Part shown: one piece after another, positions 24,739 to 33,901 of the stretch
How positions within the stretch are numbered: the first letter of the stretch is position 1
Layout of the letters: the number at the start of each line of letters is the position of its first letter
From: Heliorestis acidaminivorans
Lineage (GTDB): Bacteria; Bacillota; Desulfitobacteriia; Heliobacteriales; Heliobacteriaceae
DNA length: 64,000 nt
NCBI RefSeq assembly: GCF_008933955.1
Contig: NZ_WBXO01000010.1
Location: 41,964 to 105,963 of the forward strand
Direction of reading: 5' to 3'
The notes under the pieces: generated by a model
Database searches by the model: none
Told to the model about the DNA's origin: nothing
What the model saw: the letters and a program-made list of their open reading frames with translations, nothing else
Made by a program: the position numbers and the translations under genes

Positions 24739-26691
24739 ATGGCCCAAGTATTAAGCAAGATCAAAGAGCCACAAGATCTACAACAGCTCTCTGAGGCTGA
24801 ACTAGAACAGATTTGCCAAGAGGTTAGAGATGTTCTGATTCAGACAATTGCCACTAACGGAGGTCACTTGGCCCCGAATCTAGGCATTGTAGAGCTAACT
24901 CTCGCACTTCATCTCGTTTTTCGTACGCCAGATGACAAAATTGTTTGGGACGTTGGCCACCAATCTTATGTGCACAAACTACTTACAGGTAGGCAAGAAG
25001 AGTTCAAAACTTTAAGGACTTATCAGGGTCTCGCAGGATTTCCAAAACGATCTGAAAGCCCCCATGATTGTATCAATACGGGACATAGCTCTACATCTAT
25101 TTCTGCGGCACTAGGACTAGCTTTTGCTCGCGATCTAAAGCGGAAAGACAATGCTGTTGTTGCTGTTATTGGTGATGGTGCACTTACTGGTGGTATGGCT
25201 CTAGAAGCGTTGAACCATGCAGGCAATGAGAGCACTGATCTTATTGTCGTTCTTAACGATAATGAGAAGTCAATTGCCGATAATGTGGGAGCTATATCGA
25301 CCTATCTCACCCGTATGCGTACTGATCCACGCTACTTCCGCAACAAGGAAGAAATGGAGGATATGGTCAAAAAGATACCTTCTATTGGGCCTCAGGTTTT
25401 CAAAATATTAGAAAAGGTTAAAGAAGGCGTTAAGCATCTTATGGTGCCGGGCGTACTCTTTGAAGAGTTAGGTTATTCTTATTTAGGCCCTATTGATGGT
25501 CATAACTTGACGGAACTTCGTAATGTACTTAACAATGCTCGGCAGTTAAAAGGCCCTGTCCTTGTTCATGTCTTAACCAAAAAAGGTTGTGGCTACGGAC
25601 CGGCAGAACAGAATCCAGGACTATTCCATGGCGTTGGTCCTTTTGATGTGAAGACAGGGAAAGTTCATAAAACAGAAGGTCCGAAGACTTATACACAGAT
25701 TTTTAGCGATACTATGATGCAATTAGCTCGCCAAGATGAGCGTGTGCTAGGTATTACAGCGGCTATGCCTGATGGAACTGGGTTAGCACCTTTTGCTCGT
25801 GCTTTTCCAGCTCGCTTCTATGACGTAGGTATTGCTGAGCAACATGCTGTCTGTATGGCTTCGGCGCTAGCTTTAGAAGGATTAAAGCCTGTAGTGGCGA
25901 TTTATTCTTCTTTCTTACAAAGAGCTTACGATCAGATTTTCCACGATGTCTGCCTGCAGAAAGCGCCTGTAGTTTTCGCCATCGATCGAGCTGGATTAGT
26001 TGGAGAAGATGGAGAAACTCATCATGGTGTCTACGATATTTCCTACCTCCGACACATTCCTGGATTGACCGTAATGTCGCCCAAAGATGAAAATGAACTA
26101 CAACATATGCTTTATAGTGCCTACAAACTTAACAGTCCAGTAGCTATCCGCTATCCTCGTGGACAAGGTCTAGGTGTACCTCTAGATCAGGTCTTACAAG
26201 AACTTCCCTATGGACAAGGCGAAGTGCTACAAGAAGGACAAGACCTCTTAATCATCGCTATCGGTACTATGGTACAACCTGCTGTGGAAGCGGCTCAATT
26301 ACTAGCAGGAAAAGGCATTGAAGTTACCGTTATCAACGGCCGCTACATCAAACCGTTAGACAGCGATCTAATCCTCTCCAAAGCACGTAGCATTAGCCAT
26401 GTGCTCACAGTAGAAGAAAACGTACTCGACGGCGGTTTCGGTAGTGCCGTACAAGAACTACTTCAAGATCAACAAGTAGAATGTAAAGTACGCCGCATCG
26501 GCATTCCCGACAGCTACGTACAGCACGGCGCACTGTCAATGCTCAAAAAAGACCTAGGACTTACAGCAGAAAACATTGCCGCCGTAGCCGAAGGCTTCAT
26601 AGGCAAACAAAGTCAACCTCCTCGCAGAGGCAACTTAAAAATTGCTCCTATAATGAGCAATGTAAAATTAGCTTTTCGTGGTGAGAAGTAG
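24739..26691 (+). CDS. dxs: 1-deoxy-D-xylulose-5-phosphate synthase
   Basis: A 650-residue thiamine-diphosphate enzyme that makes DXP from pyruvate and glyceraldehyde 3-phosphate, the first step of the MEP isoprenoid pathway. GDGALTGGMALEALNHAG is the ThDP motif, GIAEQHAVCMA holds the catalytic Glu and HHGVYDISYLRHIPG is a family signature. The pathway link to ispA explains the neighbourhood of OLE. The C-terminal 25 residues are a basic extension. ATG 24739 follows GAGAGGGTG. Confidence 0.96.
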   Translation: MAQVLSKIKEPQDLQQLSEAELEQICQEVRDVLIQTIATNGGHLAPNLGIVELTLALHLVFRTPDDKIVWDVGHQSYVHKLLTGRQEEFKTLRTYQGLAGFPKRSESPHDCINTGHSSTSISAALGLAFARDLKRKDNAVVAVIGDGALTGGMALEALNHAGNESTDLIVVLNDNEKSIADNVGAISTYLTRMRTDPRYFRNKEEMEDMVKKIPSIGPQVFKILEKVKEGVKHLMVPGVLFEELGYSYLGPIDGHNLTELRNVLNNARQLKGPVLVHVLTKKGCGYGPAEQNPGLFHGVGPFDVKTGKVHKTEGPKTYTQIFSDTMMQLARQDERVLGITAAMPDGTGLAPFARAFPARFYDVGIAEQHAVCMASALALEGLKPVVAIYSSFLQRAYDQIFHDVCLQKAPVVFAIDRAGLVGEDGETHHGVYDISYLRHIPGLTVMSPKDENELQHMLYSAYKLNSPVAIRYPRGQGLGVPLDQVLQELPYGQGEVLQEGQDLLIIAIGTMVQPAVEAAQLLAGKGIEVTVINGRYIKPLDSDLILSKARSISHVLTVEENVLDGGFGSAVQELLQDQQVECKVRRIGIPDSYVQHGALSMLKKDLGLTAENIAAVAEGFIGKQSQPPRRGNLKIAPIMSNVKLAFRGEK

Positions 26692-26692
26692 G

Positions 26693-27622
26693 ATGGCAAC
26701 AAAGAAACAGCGACTTGATGTGATACTAGTAGAAAAAGGCTTAGCCGAAAGCCGTGAAAGAGCCAGGTCTGCTATTTTAGCAGGCCTTGTTCGCGTGAAA
26801 GGTCAACGTGTCGACAAAGCAGGTACATTAATTGCCGCAGATGCTGATGTAACAGTGGAGGCTAATGCTTGTCCTTACGTGAGCAGAGGTGGCTTCAAAC
26901 TGGCTAGAGCGCTAGAAGTCTTTGACCTATCCTTGCAAGGCTTAAGGATCATTGATGTGGGTGCATCTACAGGCGGCTTTACTGATGTAGCCTTGAAAAA
27001 CGGTGCTAGTCGTGTCATTGCTGTTGACGTAGGCTATGGTCAACTAGCCTGGTCGCTTCGACAGGATGAACGAGTTCGTTCTCTAGAACGTACTAACATT
27101 CGTTATGTTACAGCAGAGCAACTAGGTGAAAAAGCTCAAGTAGCTACTATTGATGTTGCCTTTATCTCTTTAGAAAAAGTCTTACCAGCCGTAAAAGACC
27201 TGCTCGAAGGGCCAGGTCATGTGATTGCTTTGATTAAACCTCAGTTTGAAGCGGGCAAAGATAAAGTAGGTAAAAAAGGTGTTGTTCGTGATAGAGCTGT
27301 CCATCGAGAAGTTATCACAAGACTTGTTAATTGGTCTTATGAACAAGACTGGAAGGTACTTGGATTAGACTATTCGCCTATTACAGGACCGGAAGGGAAT
27401 ATTGAGTATCTGCTCTGGTTGCAGAAAAAAGAGGCTGATGAGTCCGGAGTAGACGAATCAGAAGCTAATGAATTAGAAGTTAATGGATCGGAAGCTAATG
27501 AATCGTTGGCGGACGATGATAATACAAATGAGATAAGTGCTGATAAAACAAATAAAATCAGCGCTGAGATAATTAGTGATCTGGTAGATAAAGCTCATGA
27601 GAGTTTACCCCTTAAAAAGTAA
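26693..27622 (+). CDS. tlyA: TlyA-type rRNA 2'-O-methyltransferase
   Basis: A 309-residue protein with an N-terminal S4 RNA-binding domain (RLDVILVEKGLAESRERARSAI) and a Rossmann methyltransferase domain with SAM motif IDVGASTGGFTDVALKNGA. Members methylate 16S/23S rRNA cytidines (TlyA) in some bacteria; in Firmicutes the role (YqxC) is less certain. About 55 C-terminal residues form a low-complexity acidic tail with repeated SEANE/ADE-like units, absent from the core family. ATG 26693 lies 1 bp after the dxs stop. Confidence 0.9.
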   Translation: MATKKQRLDVILVEKGLAESRERARSAILAGLVRVKGQRVDKAGTLIAADADVTVEANACPYVSRGGFKLARALEVFDLSLQGLRIIDVGASTGGFTDVALKNGASRVIAVDVGYGQLAWSLRQDERVRSLERTNIRYVTAEQLGEKAQVATIDVAFISLEKVLPAVKDLLEGPGHVIALIKPQFEAGKDKVGKKGVVRDRAVHREVITRLVNWSYEQDWKVLGLDYSPITGPEGNIEYLLWLQKKEADESGVDESEANELEVNGSEANESLADDDNTNEISADKTNKISAEIISDLVDKAHESLPLKK

Positions 27623-27628
27623 ACTAGA

Positions 27629-27675
27629 AAAGGTCAGATAGCCGCCCTTCGGGAAGCTTATCTGACCTTTTTTTT
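27629..27675 (+). terminator. Terminator after tlyA
   Basis: AAAGGTCAGATA pairs with TATCTGACCTTT, with an inner hairpin closed by CCCTTCGGG, followed by a run of T. Confidence 0.88.
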
Positions 27676-27799
27676 ATTACTGGGAAGGACAAGATTGGAA
27701 GAACGTAGAACAATAATGGATTAATGATTAAGGTTCTAGAATAATAGATCACCATTCTAGCACAGTAGGAGGATCTGGAATTACGGGAGGATTTGCTGA

Positions 27800-28276
27800 G
27801 TGCCCGAGCTATTTACTGTTGCACTTGTTACTTTAGAAGAAGAACAAACTATGGTGCTTCTGCTTGCTTTGCTTATCTTAGCTATGCTTTTTGGTGCTTT
27901 TGTTTTTTCTTGGCTTCGTAAGCTTTACCAACGTTGGCTGATCTTGTGGAGACAACAACGGGGGAAAAGAGGAGAAACAAAAGCGGTTAAAGTGCTTTCT
28001 TCAAAAGGGTATACTGTTATTGAAGCCCAACCAGTGGGCACGATGACTTTGCGTGTAGATGGGCGAGCAAATACTATAAAAGTACGGGCCGACTATCTTG
28101 TCTCACGGCAAGGAAAAAAATATATTGCCGAAGTTAAGACAGGTCAGGTTGCGCCTCGACCTACTTTTGCCGATACAAGACGTCAGCTACTAGAATACTA
28201 TTACGTTTATCAAGTCGATGGAATTCTGCTTGTCGACATGACAGCAGAGAGAATCCACAGGATAGAATTTCTATAG
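27800..28276 (+). CDS. Membrane-anchored PD-(D/E)XK nuclease-like protein
   Basis: A 158-residue protein with an N-terminal membrane helix (about 19-42: VLLLALLILAMLFGAFVFSW) and a cytoplasmic domain with the order Glu in RGKRGETKA, Asp in VRADYLV, and ExK in YIAEVKTG. This spacing fits the restriction-endonuclease-like fold. GTG 27800 is the start; a ribosome-binding site GGGAGG precedes it by about 8 nt. Not assigned to a known family, and a catalytic role is only inferred. It lies between tlyA and nadK. Confidence 0.6.
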   Translation: MPELFTVALVTLEEEQTMVLLLALLILAMLFGAFVFSWLRKLYQRWLILWRQQRGKRGETKAVKVLSSKGYTVIEAQPVGTMTLRVDGRANTIKVRADYLVSRQGKKYIAEVKTGQVAPRPTFADTRRQLLEYYYVYQVDGILLVDMTAERIHRIEFL

Positions 28277-28315
28277 AAAAAATTATTGTAATGTTGGATG
28301 TTGGAGGAGATGTAT

Positions 28316-29170
28316 TTGACAGCCATTGGGGTAATTATGAATGAAGAAAAACCACAAGCCCATGAGGTGGCTCGTAAAATGGCTCAATGGCTGTCTGCAC
28401 GGGGAATTCAGATGGGAATTCCTTTAACGAAGGTGACAGAACTAGTTAATTCAACTAGCCATGAGTTGACCCAAAAATTAGAAAAATTAGACTTTGTAGT
28501 CGTTTTAGGCGGTGACGGGACACTGCTGAATACAGCTCGTCTGATGGCACCTTTTCAAGTACCCTTATTAGGCGTCAACTTGGGCAGGCTTGGTTTTTTA
28601 ACAGAGATTGAAGAGCATGATCTTTTTCCTGCTCTTGATCAAGTAATCGCAGGAAATTATACCATTGAAGAGCGCATGATGTTACAAGCTCACATTATTA
28701 GCGAAGAAGGGGCTAGTCCGATTTTTTATGCTCTCAATGATGTGGTTGTAACTAAAGGAGCTAATCCGCGAATGTTGCGCGTAGAAGCTTTTGTTGATGA
28801 TGAATTGGTGGCCACTTACTCGTCTGATGGTCTAATAGTGGCTTCTCCGACAGGGTCAACAGCTTATTCTATGTCAGCTGGAGGTCCTATCGTTTCACCA
28901 GACTTACAGGCCATGATTATGACACCTATTTGCCCTCACAGTCTTGATGCTAGACCGCTCGTTATATCGCAAAACAAAGTGATTCATGTGACTGTTCGCT
29001 CCCCTTATGTAGATGGTCTGGTAACTGTTGACGGTCAACCGGGCCGTCCCTTGCGTTGGGGCGAATCTGTCTATATCCAAAAAGCCTCTGTTACTTGTTC
29101 CTTAATCAAAATAAAAAATCGCAGTTTTTTTCGCATTCTTCATGAGAAGATGCAACAGGGGAGAATCTAA
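28316..29170 (+). CDS. nadK: NAD kinase
   Basis: A 284-residue ATP-NAD kinase. Motifs are GGDGTLLNTARLM, NLGRLGFLTEIE and SPTGSTAYSMSAGGPIVSP, which bind substrate. GGAGG at 28303-28307 best fits TTG 28316 (spacing 8); in-frame ATG 28310 would be only 2 nt away. The 3' end overlaps the next gene by one base. Part of the conserved tlyA-nadK-argR-recN order. Confidence 0.95.
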   Translation: MTAIGVIMNEEKPQAHEVARKMAQWLSARGIQMGIPLTKVTELVNSTSHELTQKLEKLDFVVVLGGDGTLLNTARLMAPFQVPLLGVNLGRLGFLTEIEEHDLFPALDQVIAGNYTIEERMMLQAHIISEEGASPIFYALNDVVVTKGANPRMLRVEAFVDDELVATYSSDGLIVASPTGSTAYSMSAGGPIVSPDLQAMIMTPICPHSLDARPLVISQNKVIHVTVRSPYVDGLVTVDGQPGRPLRWGESVYIQKASVTCSLIKIKNRSFFRILHEKMQQGRI

Positions 29171-29853
29171 TGAGTTCTTTAACGTCTGCAGTACTTTGGT
29201 CTCAAAAATTATTAAAAGAAAAACTAAAACGAGGCGATTTTGTTATTGATGGCACAGCTGGTAAAGGCAATGATAGCCTTTTTTTGGCTCAACATGTACT
29301 GCCTGACGGCTTACTCTGGGCCTTCGATATACAAGCTGAAGCTATAGAAAAGACCAAAGGAAAGCTTGAAGAAGCAGGTTTTTCGGCAAGGGCTTACTCC
29401 ACTTTACCTTCTTTAGGCTTGTCTGATCAATTAGGGGAGCAAGCTAAGAAGAACTTTGCTCTTCTACAAGAAGGTATTCATCTGATCAGAGCTGATCATA
29501 GTGAAGTAGACCAGCTTTTGGCTCAACCTCTAGAGTGTCCACCCTTAAAAGGTGCCATATTTAACTTAGGCTATTTACCAGGTGGCGATCATGGGGTTAC
29601 TACGCAGGCCGAAACGACTATTTCTGCTCTACAAACATTGTCGAAGCACTTAGCTCCCGAAGGTAGACTCGTTGTTGTTGTCTATGTAGGTCATGAAGGT
29701 TCTGCTGAAGAAGCAGAAGCAGTTGATAAATGGTGGACTGACTTGCCTCATGAACAATGGGATACCTTATCGATTTCTTTTCCTAATCGAAGAGGTCATC
29801 CACCTTATGTTTTACTGGCTGAGAAAAAGAAGGTCAAAGGTCGGTGTAAGTGA
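29170..29853 (+). CDS. YtqB-type class I SAM-dependent methyltransferase
   Basis: A 227-residue protein with DGTAGKGNDSLFLAQHV (SAM motif I) and the ending block NRRGHPPYVLLAEKK, both typical of the YtqB/rRNA methylase-like family (MnmM), which methylates the wobble uridine derivative of tRNA in Bacillus. NLGYLPGGDHG is a further family signature. The start overlaps the nadK stop. The exact substrate here is inferred. Confidence 0.85.
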   Translation: MSSLTSAVLWSQKLLKEKLKRGDFVIDGTAGKGNDSLFLAQHVLPDGLLWAFDIQAEAIEKTKGKLEEAGFSARAYSTLPSLGLSDQLGEQAKKNFALLQEGIHLIRADHSEVDQLLAQPLECPPLKGAIFNLGYLPGGDHGVTTQAETTISALQTLSKHLAPEGRLVVVVYVGHEGSAEEAEAVDKWWTDLPHEQWDTLSISFPNRRGHPPYVLLAEKKKVKGRCK

Positions 29854-29854
29854 C

Positions 29855-30340
29855 TTGAAAAGTAAGCGACATAGAACGATTCTAGATATTATTCAGTCAG
29901 AGCCAATCCGAACACAAGATGAACTAGCTCAGCGTTTGTGCGATCAAGGAATGGAAGTTACGCAAGCAACAATTTCAAGAGATATAAAAGAGCTGGGCTT
30001 AATCAAAGTACCTGTGAGTAAAGATGAATCTCGCTATGCTCCACCTGCTGAGCCTGTGGCGAAGCCATCGCCTTCTGATCGCTTATATGGCATGCTCCGT
30101 GATACGATTACCCATATTGATGCTAGTCTCAATATTATTGTAGTGCGTACCTTGCCAGGTCATGCTCATGGGGTGGCCGCTTTTTTTGATAGTAATCCTT
30201 GGCCGGAAGTGATCGGTACTGTGGCAGGCGATGATACTATTTTGCTCGTTGTCAAACCACCGGAAGCAGTTGAACGTCTCGTCAAAGAGATCAAAAAATG
30301 GACGGAAGGAAGACCGATTAAGAAAAGCCCTAGAAAGTAG
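29855..30340 (+). CDS. argR: Arginine repressor ArgR/AhrC
   Basis: A 161-residue protein: N-terminal winged helix (RHRTILDIIQSEPIRTQDELAQRL...TQATISRDIKELGLIKVP) and C-terminal hexamerisation/arginine-binding domain ending EVIGTVAGDDTILLVVK. The TTG at 29855 matches the normal family start; longer in-frame frames into the upstream gene are spurious. The ribosome-binding site is weak, so translation probably depends on coupling with the preceding gene, which ends 1 bp before. Confidence 0.93.
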   Translation: MKSKRHRTILDIIQSEPIRTQDELAQRLCDQGMEVTQATISRDIKELGLIKVPVSKDESRYAPPAEPVAKPSPSDRLYGMLRDTITHIDASLNIIVVRTLPGHAHGVAAFFDSNPWPEVIGTVAGDDTILLVVKPPEAVERLVKEIKKWTEGRPIKKSPRK

Positions 30341-30373
30341 AACTTTTTGGCAGAAGAGAGGTGAAGGATAGGT

Positions 30374-32062
30374 ATGTTGGAAAGATTGCGAGTGGAGAAC
30401 TTTGCTCTCATTGAAGAAGTAGAGCTTGAGCTTTCTCCAGGCTTGAACTTGCTTACAGGAGAGACTGGCGCCGGTAAATCACTTCTGATAGATGCTGTTG
30501 GATTGTTAATTGGTGGACGTTCGACACAAGAAGCCTTGCGCAGTGGTGCTAATAAAGCACGCATTGAAGGTTTCTTTACTCTTGATTTTGAAAAAGAAGG
30601 CAAACTTTGTGCTGACTTGGCTGAGTTGGGTGTAGAAGTGGAAGAAGATGGTTCGTTGCTTTTGTCTAGAGAAATCGCTAAAAGTGGCAAAAATGTTTGT
30701 CGAATTAACGGTCGCACTGTTCCGCTAGCCCTTTTTCGCGAAGTGGGCGGTCGCCTCATTGACTTACAAGGCCAGCACGAACAGCAATCTCTAATGAATC
30801 CACGCAAACACGGTCAGCTTTTGGATCGATTGTCAGGTCAAGAAGGGGAAAGTAAATTAGCTACTGTTGCAGAGACTTACAAAAAGTTGCAATCTCTAGA
30901 GCAGGAGTTAGCGAGATTGCAAAGAAGCGAAAGAGAGCGCATACAGCGTCTCGATATGTTGAAATTCCAGATTAAAGAGATTGGTGAAGTCCATCTTATG
31001 GTTAATGAAGATGAGGCTCTAGAGCAAGAACGTAAAAAATTACAGAACATGGAAAAACTAATCTATTCAAGTAACGAAGCTTACGATGCTTTGTACGGTG
31101 AAAAAGGGCAGGGTGTACTAGAACTGCTCGACAAAGCGCGGCTGGCATTAGATGACGTTACAGCATACGACAGCCGCCTTCAAGAGCTGAGCAAGGTTCT
31201 AGAAGAAACTTATTATCAGGCTGAAGATGTGGCAGAACGTCTTCGTGATTATCGTGAAGATCTAGAGTATCAGCCTGGTCGCCTTGATGAAGTGCAGGAA
31301 AGACTTAGCAAGATTGATCGACTTAAACATAAATACGGAGCAACGATTGAAGAAATCCTAACATACAATGAGGCCATTATAAAAGAACTGGACGATTTAG
31401 AACGTTGTGACGAAACTATAGAGGCTCTGGAAAAAGAGCGTCAGCAATGGTTAGAACAATATTACAAGGAGGCCGCTTTGCTCACAGAAGTGCGCCACCA
31501 AAAAGCTAAAGAATTAGAAGAGGCTCTGCAAAAAGAACTTTCCTTCTTAGGCATGGCTCGAGCGAGCTTAGAGGTGCAATTTCGACAGCGCGAAGGGCCT
31601 TCACCACTAGGTATGGAAGAAATTGAATTTCTTTTTGCTCCTAATGTAGGTGAACCAGCTAAGGCACTAGCTCGTATTGCCTCTGGTGGTGAACTAGGTC
31701 GTATTCTACTTGCTTTCAAAACGATTCTAGCTCGATATGAGGGCATTCCATCTCTGATTTTCGATGAAATTGATGCTGGTATTGGTGGACAGGCTCTGCA
31801 AGCAGTTGCCCAAAAAATGGCTCAGGTAGCAGAAGATGTGCAAATCATCTGCGTAACCCACGCCCCCCAATTAGCGGCCTATGCTGACAATCACTTCCTC
31901 ATTCGCAAAGATGTAACAGCAGATCGCACTGTTACTAATATTAAGGCCTTAAGCGAAGAGGAACGAATTGCTGAGCTAACTCGTATGCTAGGGGGCGACA
32001 AAGCGAGCGAAGCCACAGTCCAGCATGCTCAGGAAATGTATTGTAGCTCACGGCGATCTTAA
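30374..32062 (+). CDS. recN: DNA repair protein RecN
   Basis: A 562-residue SMC-like ATPase. Walker A is GETGAGKSLLIDAV, the ABC signature is RIASGGELGRILLAFK, and Walker B is SLIFDEIDAGIGGQA; a long coiled-coil pair lies between about 150 and 370. It acts early at double-strand breaks. ATG 30374 follows GAGAGGTGAAGG. The gene ends with a terminator. Confidence 0.96.
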   Translation: MLERLRVENFALIEEVELELSPGLNLLTGETGAGKSLLIDAVGLLIGGRSTQEALRSGANKARIEGFFTLDFEKEGKLCADLAELGVEVEEDGSLLLSREIAKSGKNVCRINGRTVPLALFREVGGRLIDLQGQHEQQSLMNPRKHGQLLDRLSGQEGESKLATVAETYKKLQSLEQELARLQRSERERIQRLDMLKFQIKEIGEVHLMVNEDEALEQERKKLQNMEKLIYSSNEAYDALYGEKGQGVLELLDKARLALDDVTAYDSRLQELSKVLEETYYQAEDVAERLRDYREDLEYQPGRLDEVQERLSKIDRLKHKYGATIEEILTYNEAIIKELDDLERCDETIEALEKERQQWLEQYYKEAALLTEVRHQKAKELEEALQKELSFLGMARASLEVQFRQREGPSPLGMEEIEFLFAPNVGEPAKALARIASGGELGRILLAFKTILARYEGIPSLIFDEIDAGIGGQALQAVAQKMAQVAEDVQIICVTHAPQLAAYADNHFLIRKDVTADRTVTNIKALSEEERIAELTRMLGGDKASEATVQHAQEMYCSSRRS

Positions 32063-32093
32063 TCTCTCCATATTCTCTAATAGAGAAACCCCG

Positions 32094-32117
32094 ACTTGCG
32101 AGTCTGGGGTTTCTTTT
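32094..32117 (+). terminator. Terminator after recN
   Basis: AGAAACCCCGACT pairs with AGTCTGGGGTTTCT around a short loop; TTTTG follows. The 220-bp gap to spoIVB holds no clear gene; several weak matches to forespore promoters were not convincing. Confidence 0.82.
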
Positions 32118-32339
32118 GTTTTTCAATCCGTTAAAAGACCTTTGCTTCCAATGCAATGCGCTGTAACCACGCTTTTGCTAGGATAGGTCTTTCGTCATGG
32201 GGAGACAGTAAGGACAGCACCGACATCACAATCAAATAATTGAAAAAACAGTTTAACAGACAAGGCAGGAAAAACTGTTCCAAGCAAAGCAAAAACTGAC
32301 AATTTTCAATATCCCACACCAGGGAAAGAGGAGGCGGGA

Positions 32340-33752
32340 ATGGCGAAAGAGAGGATCAAACAGGTAACAGGTATTCTTCTGGCCCTACTTTTGTTGACTG
32401 GTAGTTTGACTGAAGAAGCGCAGAGCATCTGGTCAACGCCATCCAAATTACGTACCACTGTGGGCGAAGAGATTCCTATTGACCGAATGTTTCCTCCTTC
32501 TATGTTGCGCCATGTAACACTCGAGATGAATCGTGTCGAATCGCCGGCTTTACAAGCCCTAACTAGTTGGACTGACGAAGGTCATGGGCAAGATGTTAAA
32601 AGGGTAAATGTTAGTAATGTTACTGAGGTAAATGCTAGCAATGCGACTGAAGAACCTGGACGAATTAACGTGACGTTGCGTCTCCTCGGCTTGATTCCTT
32701 TGAAGAATATTATTGTCGATGTTTTGCCTCCTATGGAACTGCTACCAGGTGGTCATTCTATTGGCGTTATGCTTCACTCAGAAGGTGTTATAGTCGTCGG
32801 TCAAGCTCCTATCACTGATGGCAAAGGTGATAAGTATTATCCGGCTAAGGTTGCTGGCTTACAAGTTGGTGATGTGATCCACCGTATTAATCAGAAAGCT
32901 GTCAAGAGTGAAGCTGATCTAGCTCGAATAATTGATGAGTTAGGGAGAGCCAAAGAAAAAATAGAAGTAGAATGGTCTAGAAATGGCAAAATGAACAAGA
33001 CTGAAATAGAGCCTATTATATGCGGTGAGACTAAGCGTTATCGCATAGGTCTTTTTGTTCGAGATCGAGCTTCTGGTGTCGGTACGCTGACTTTCTTAGA
33101 CCCTAAATCGAAGACTTATGGAGCTTTAGGCCATGTTATTAACGATGCTGATACGAATAAGCGCATTAATGTGGCTGATGGCAAGATTATTCCTGCATCA
33201 ATTAAATCAATTCATCCAGGTCGAAAAGGTGCGCCTGGTGAAAAAGTAGGTCTTTTTCAAGAAGATAAGGCAGATTTTTCTGGAGATATTAAACGTAACA
33301 CTTATGTCGGTATTTTTGGCCAATTAGAAGGGAAGCTTACTAATCCTTTTTATCCTGAGCCTATTCCAATTGCTTTATCAGCTCAAGTCATGCAAGGTCC
33401 TGCTGAAATTATCACTGTTGTGAATGGTGACAAGTTAGAGCGCTTTCAGATCCAAATTGATCGAATTATGCCTCACCGCTCAGACGGTAAAGGTCTTGTT
33501 ATTCGTGTAACCGACCCAAGATTGCTTAATCTGACAGGTGGTATCATTCAGGGCATGAGTGGAAGTCCTATTATACAAAATGGTCGGATTGTTGGGGCCG
33601 TAACTCATGTTTTTATTAACAGTCCTTCCACTGGATATGGCTGTCTTGTCGAACAAATGCTGGAAGAAGCGGGACTATGGAAAAAGGAGCAAAAAGAAGT
33701 AGGGACTTTGCAGAAGGAGCAGAGTCCTTTTTTTGAGCTTTTAAATAAATAG
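32340..33752 (+). CDS. spoIVB: SpoIVB, forespore signalling serine protease
   Basis: A 470-residue S55-family protease with an N-terminal membrane/signal segment (IKQVTGILLALLLLTGSL), a PDZ domain (AGLQVGDVIHRINQKAVKSEADLARI) and a catalytic part with the nucleophile Ser in QGMSGSPIIQNG and a His in GALGHVINDADT. It is secreted from the forespore and triggers SigK activation through SpoIVFA cleavage in Bacillus. The region around 85-105 has an unusual Val-Asn-rich repeat (VNVSNVTEVNASNATE). ATG 32340 follows GAGGAGGCGGG. Confidence 0.95.
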   Translation: MAKERIKQVTGILLALLLLTGSLTEEAQSIWSTPSKLRTTVGEEIPIDRMFPPSMLRHVTLEMNRVESPALQALTSWTDEGHGQDVKRVNVSNVTEVNASNATEEPGRINVTLRLLGLIPLKNIIVDVLPPMELLPGGHSIGVMLHSEGVIVVGQAPITDGKGDKYYPAKVAGLQVGDVIHRINQKAVKSEADLARIIDELGRAKEKIEVEWSRNGKMNKTEIEPIICGETKRYRIGLFVRDRASGVGTLTFLDPKSKTYGALGHVINDADTNKRINVADGKIIPASIKSIHPGRKGAPGEKVGLFQEDKADFSGDIKRNTYVGIFGQLEGKLTNPFYPEPIPIALSAQVMQGPAEIITVVNGDKLERFQIQIDRIMPHRSDGKGLVIRVTDPRLLNLTGGIIQGMSGSPIIQNGRIVGAVTHVFINSPSTGYGCLVEQMLEEAGLWKKEQKEVGTLQKEQSPFFELLNK

Positions 33753-33833
33753 CTTTCACTATCCTTTTCCAAATATTGTAGCTCAAATTGTCATAAATTC
33801 ACATTTTTTTACGAATGATTTTCTAAAATTTTG

Positions 33834-33861
33834 GAAGGATATCCTTTTTCTTATGTCGAAA
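33834..33861 (+). promoter_or_regulatory. SigH-like promoter with overlapping Spo0A box for spo0A
   Basis: GAAGGATAT (33834-33842), a 12-nt spacer and GTCGAAA (33855-33861) fit the SigH pattern (RnAGGAwWW, 11-12 nt, RnnGAAT) except for the last base. TGTCGAA at 33854-33860 is an exact 0A box over the -10 element, which suggests autoregulation as in the Bacillus Ps promoter. Confidence 0.6.
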
Positions 33862-33901
33862 AGCTATGACCAGTGAAAAACTTGGGGAGGCTGGTAAAAT
33901 A

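Noticed and set aside
32117..32339. Forespore-type promoter before spoIVB
   Set aside because: GTTTA and GGAAAAACTG both occur but are 12 nt apart, not about 16, so the match is not convincing.
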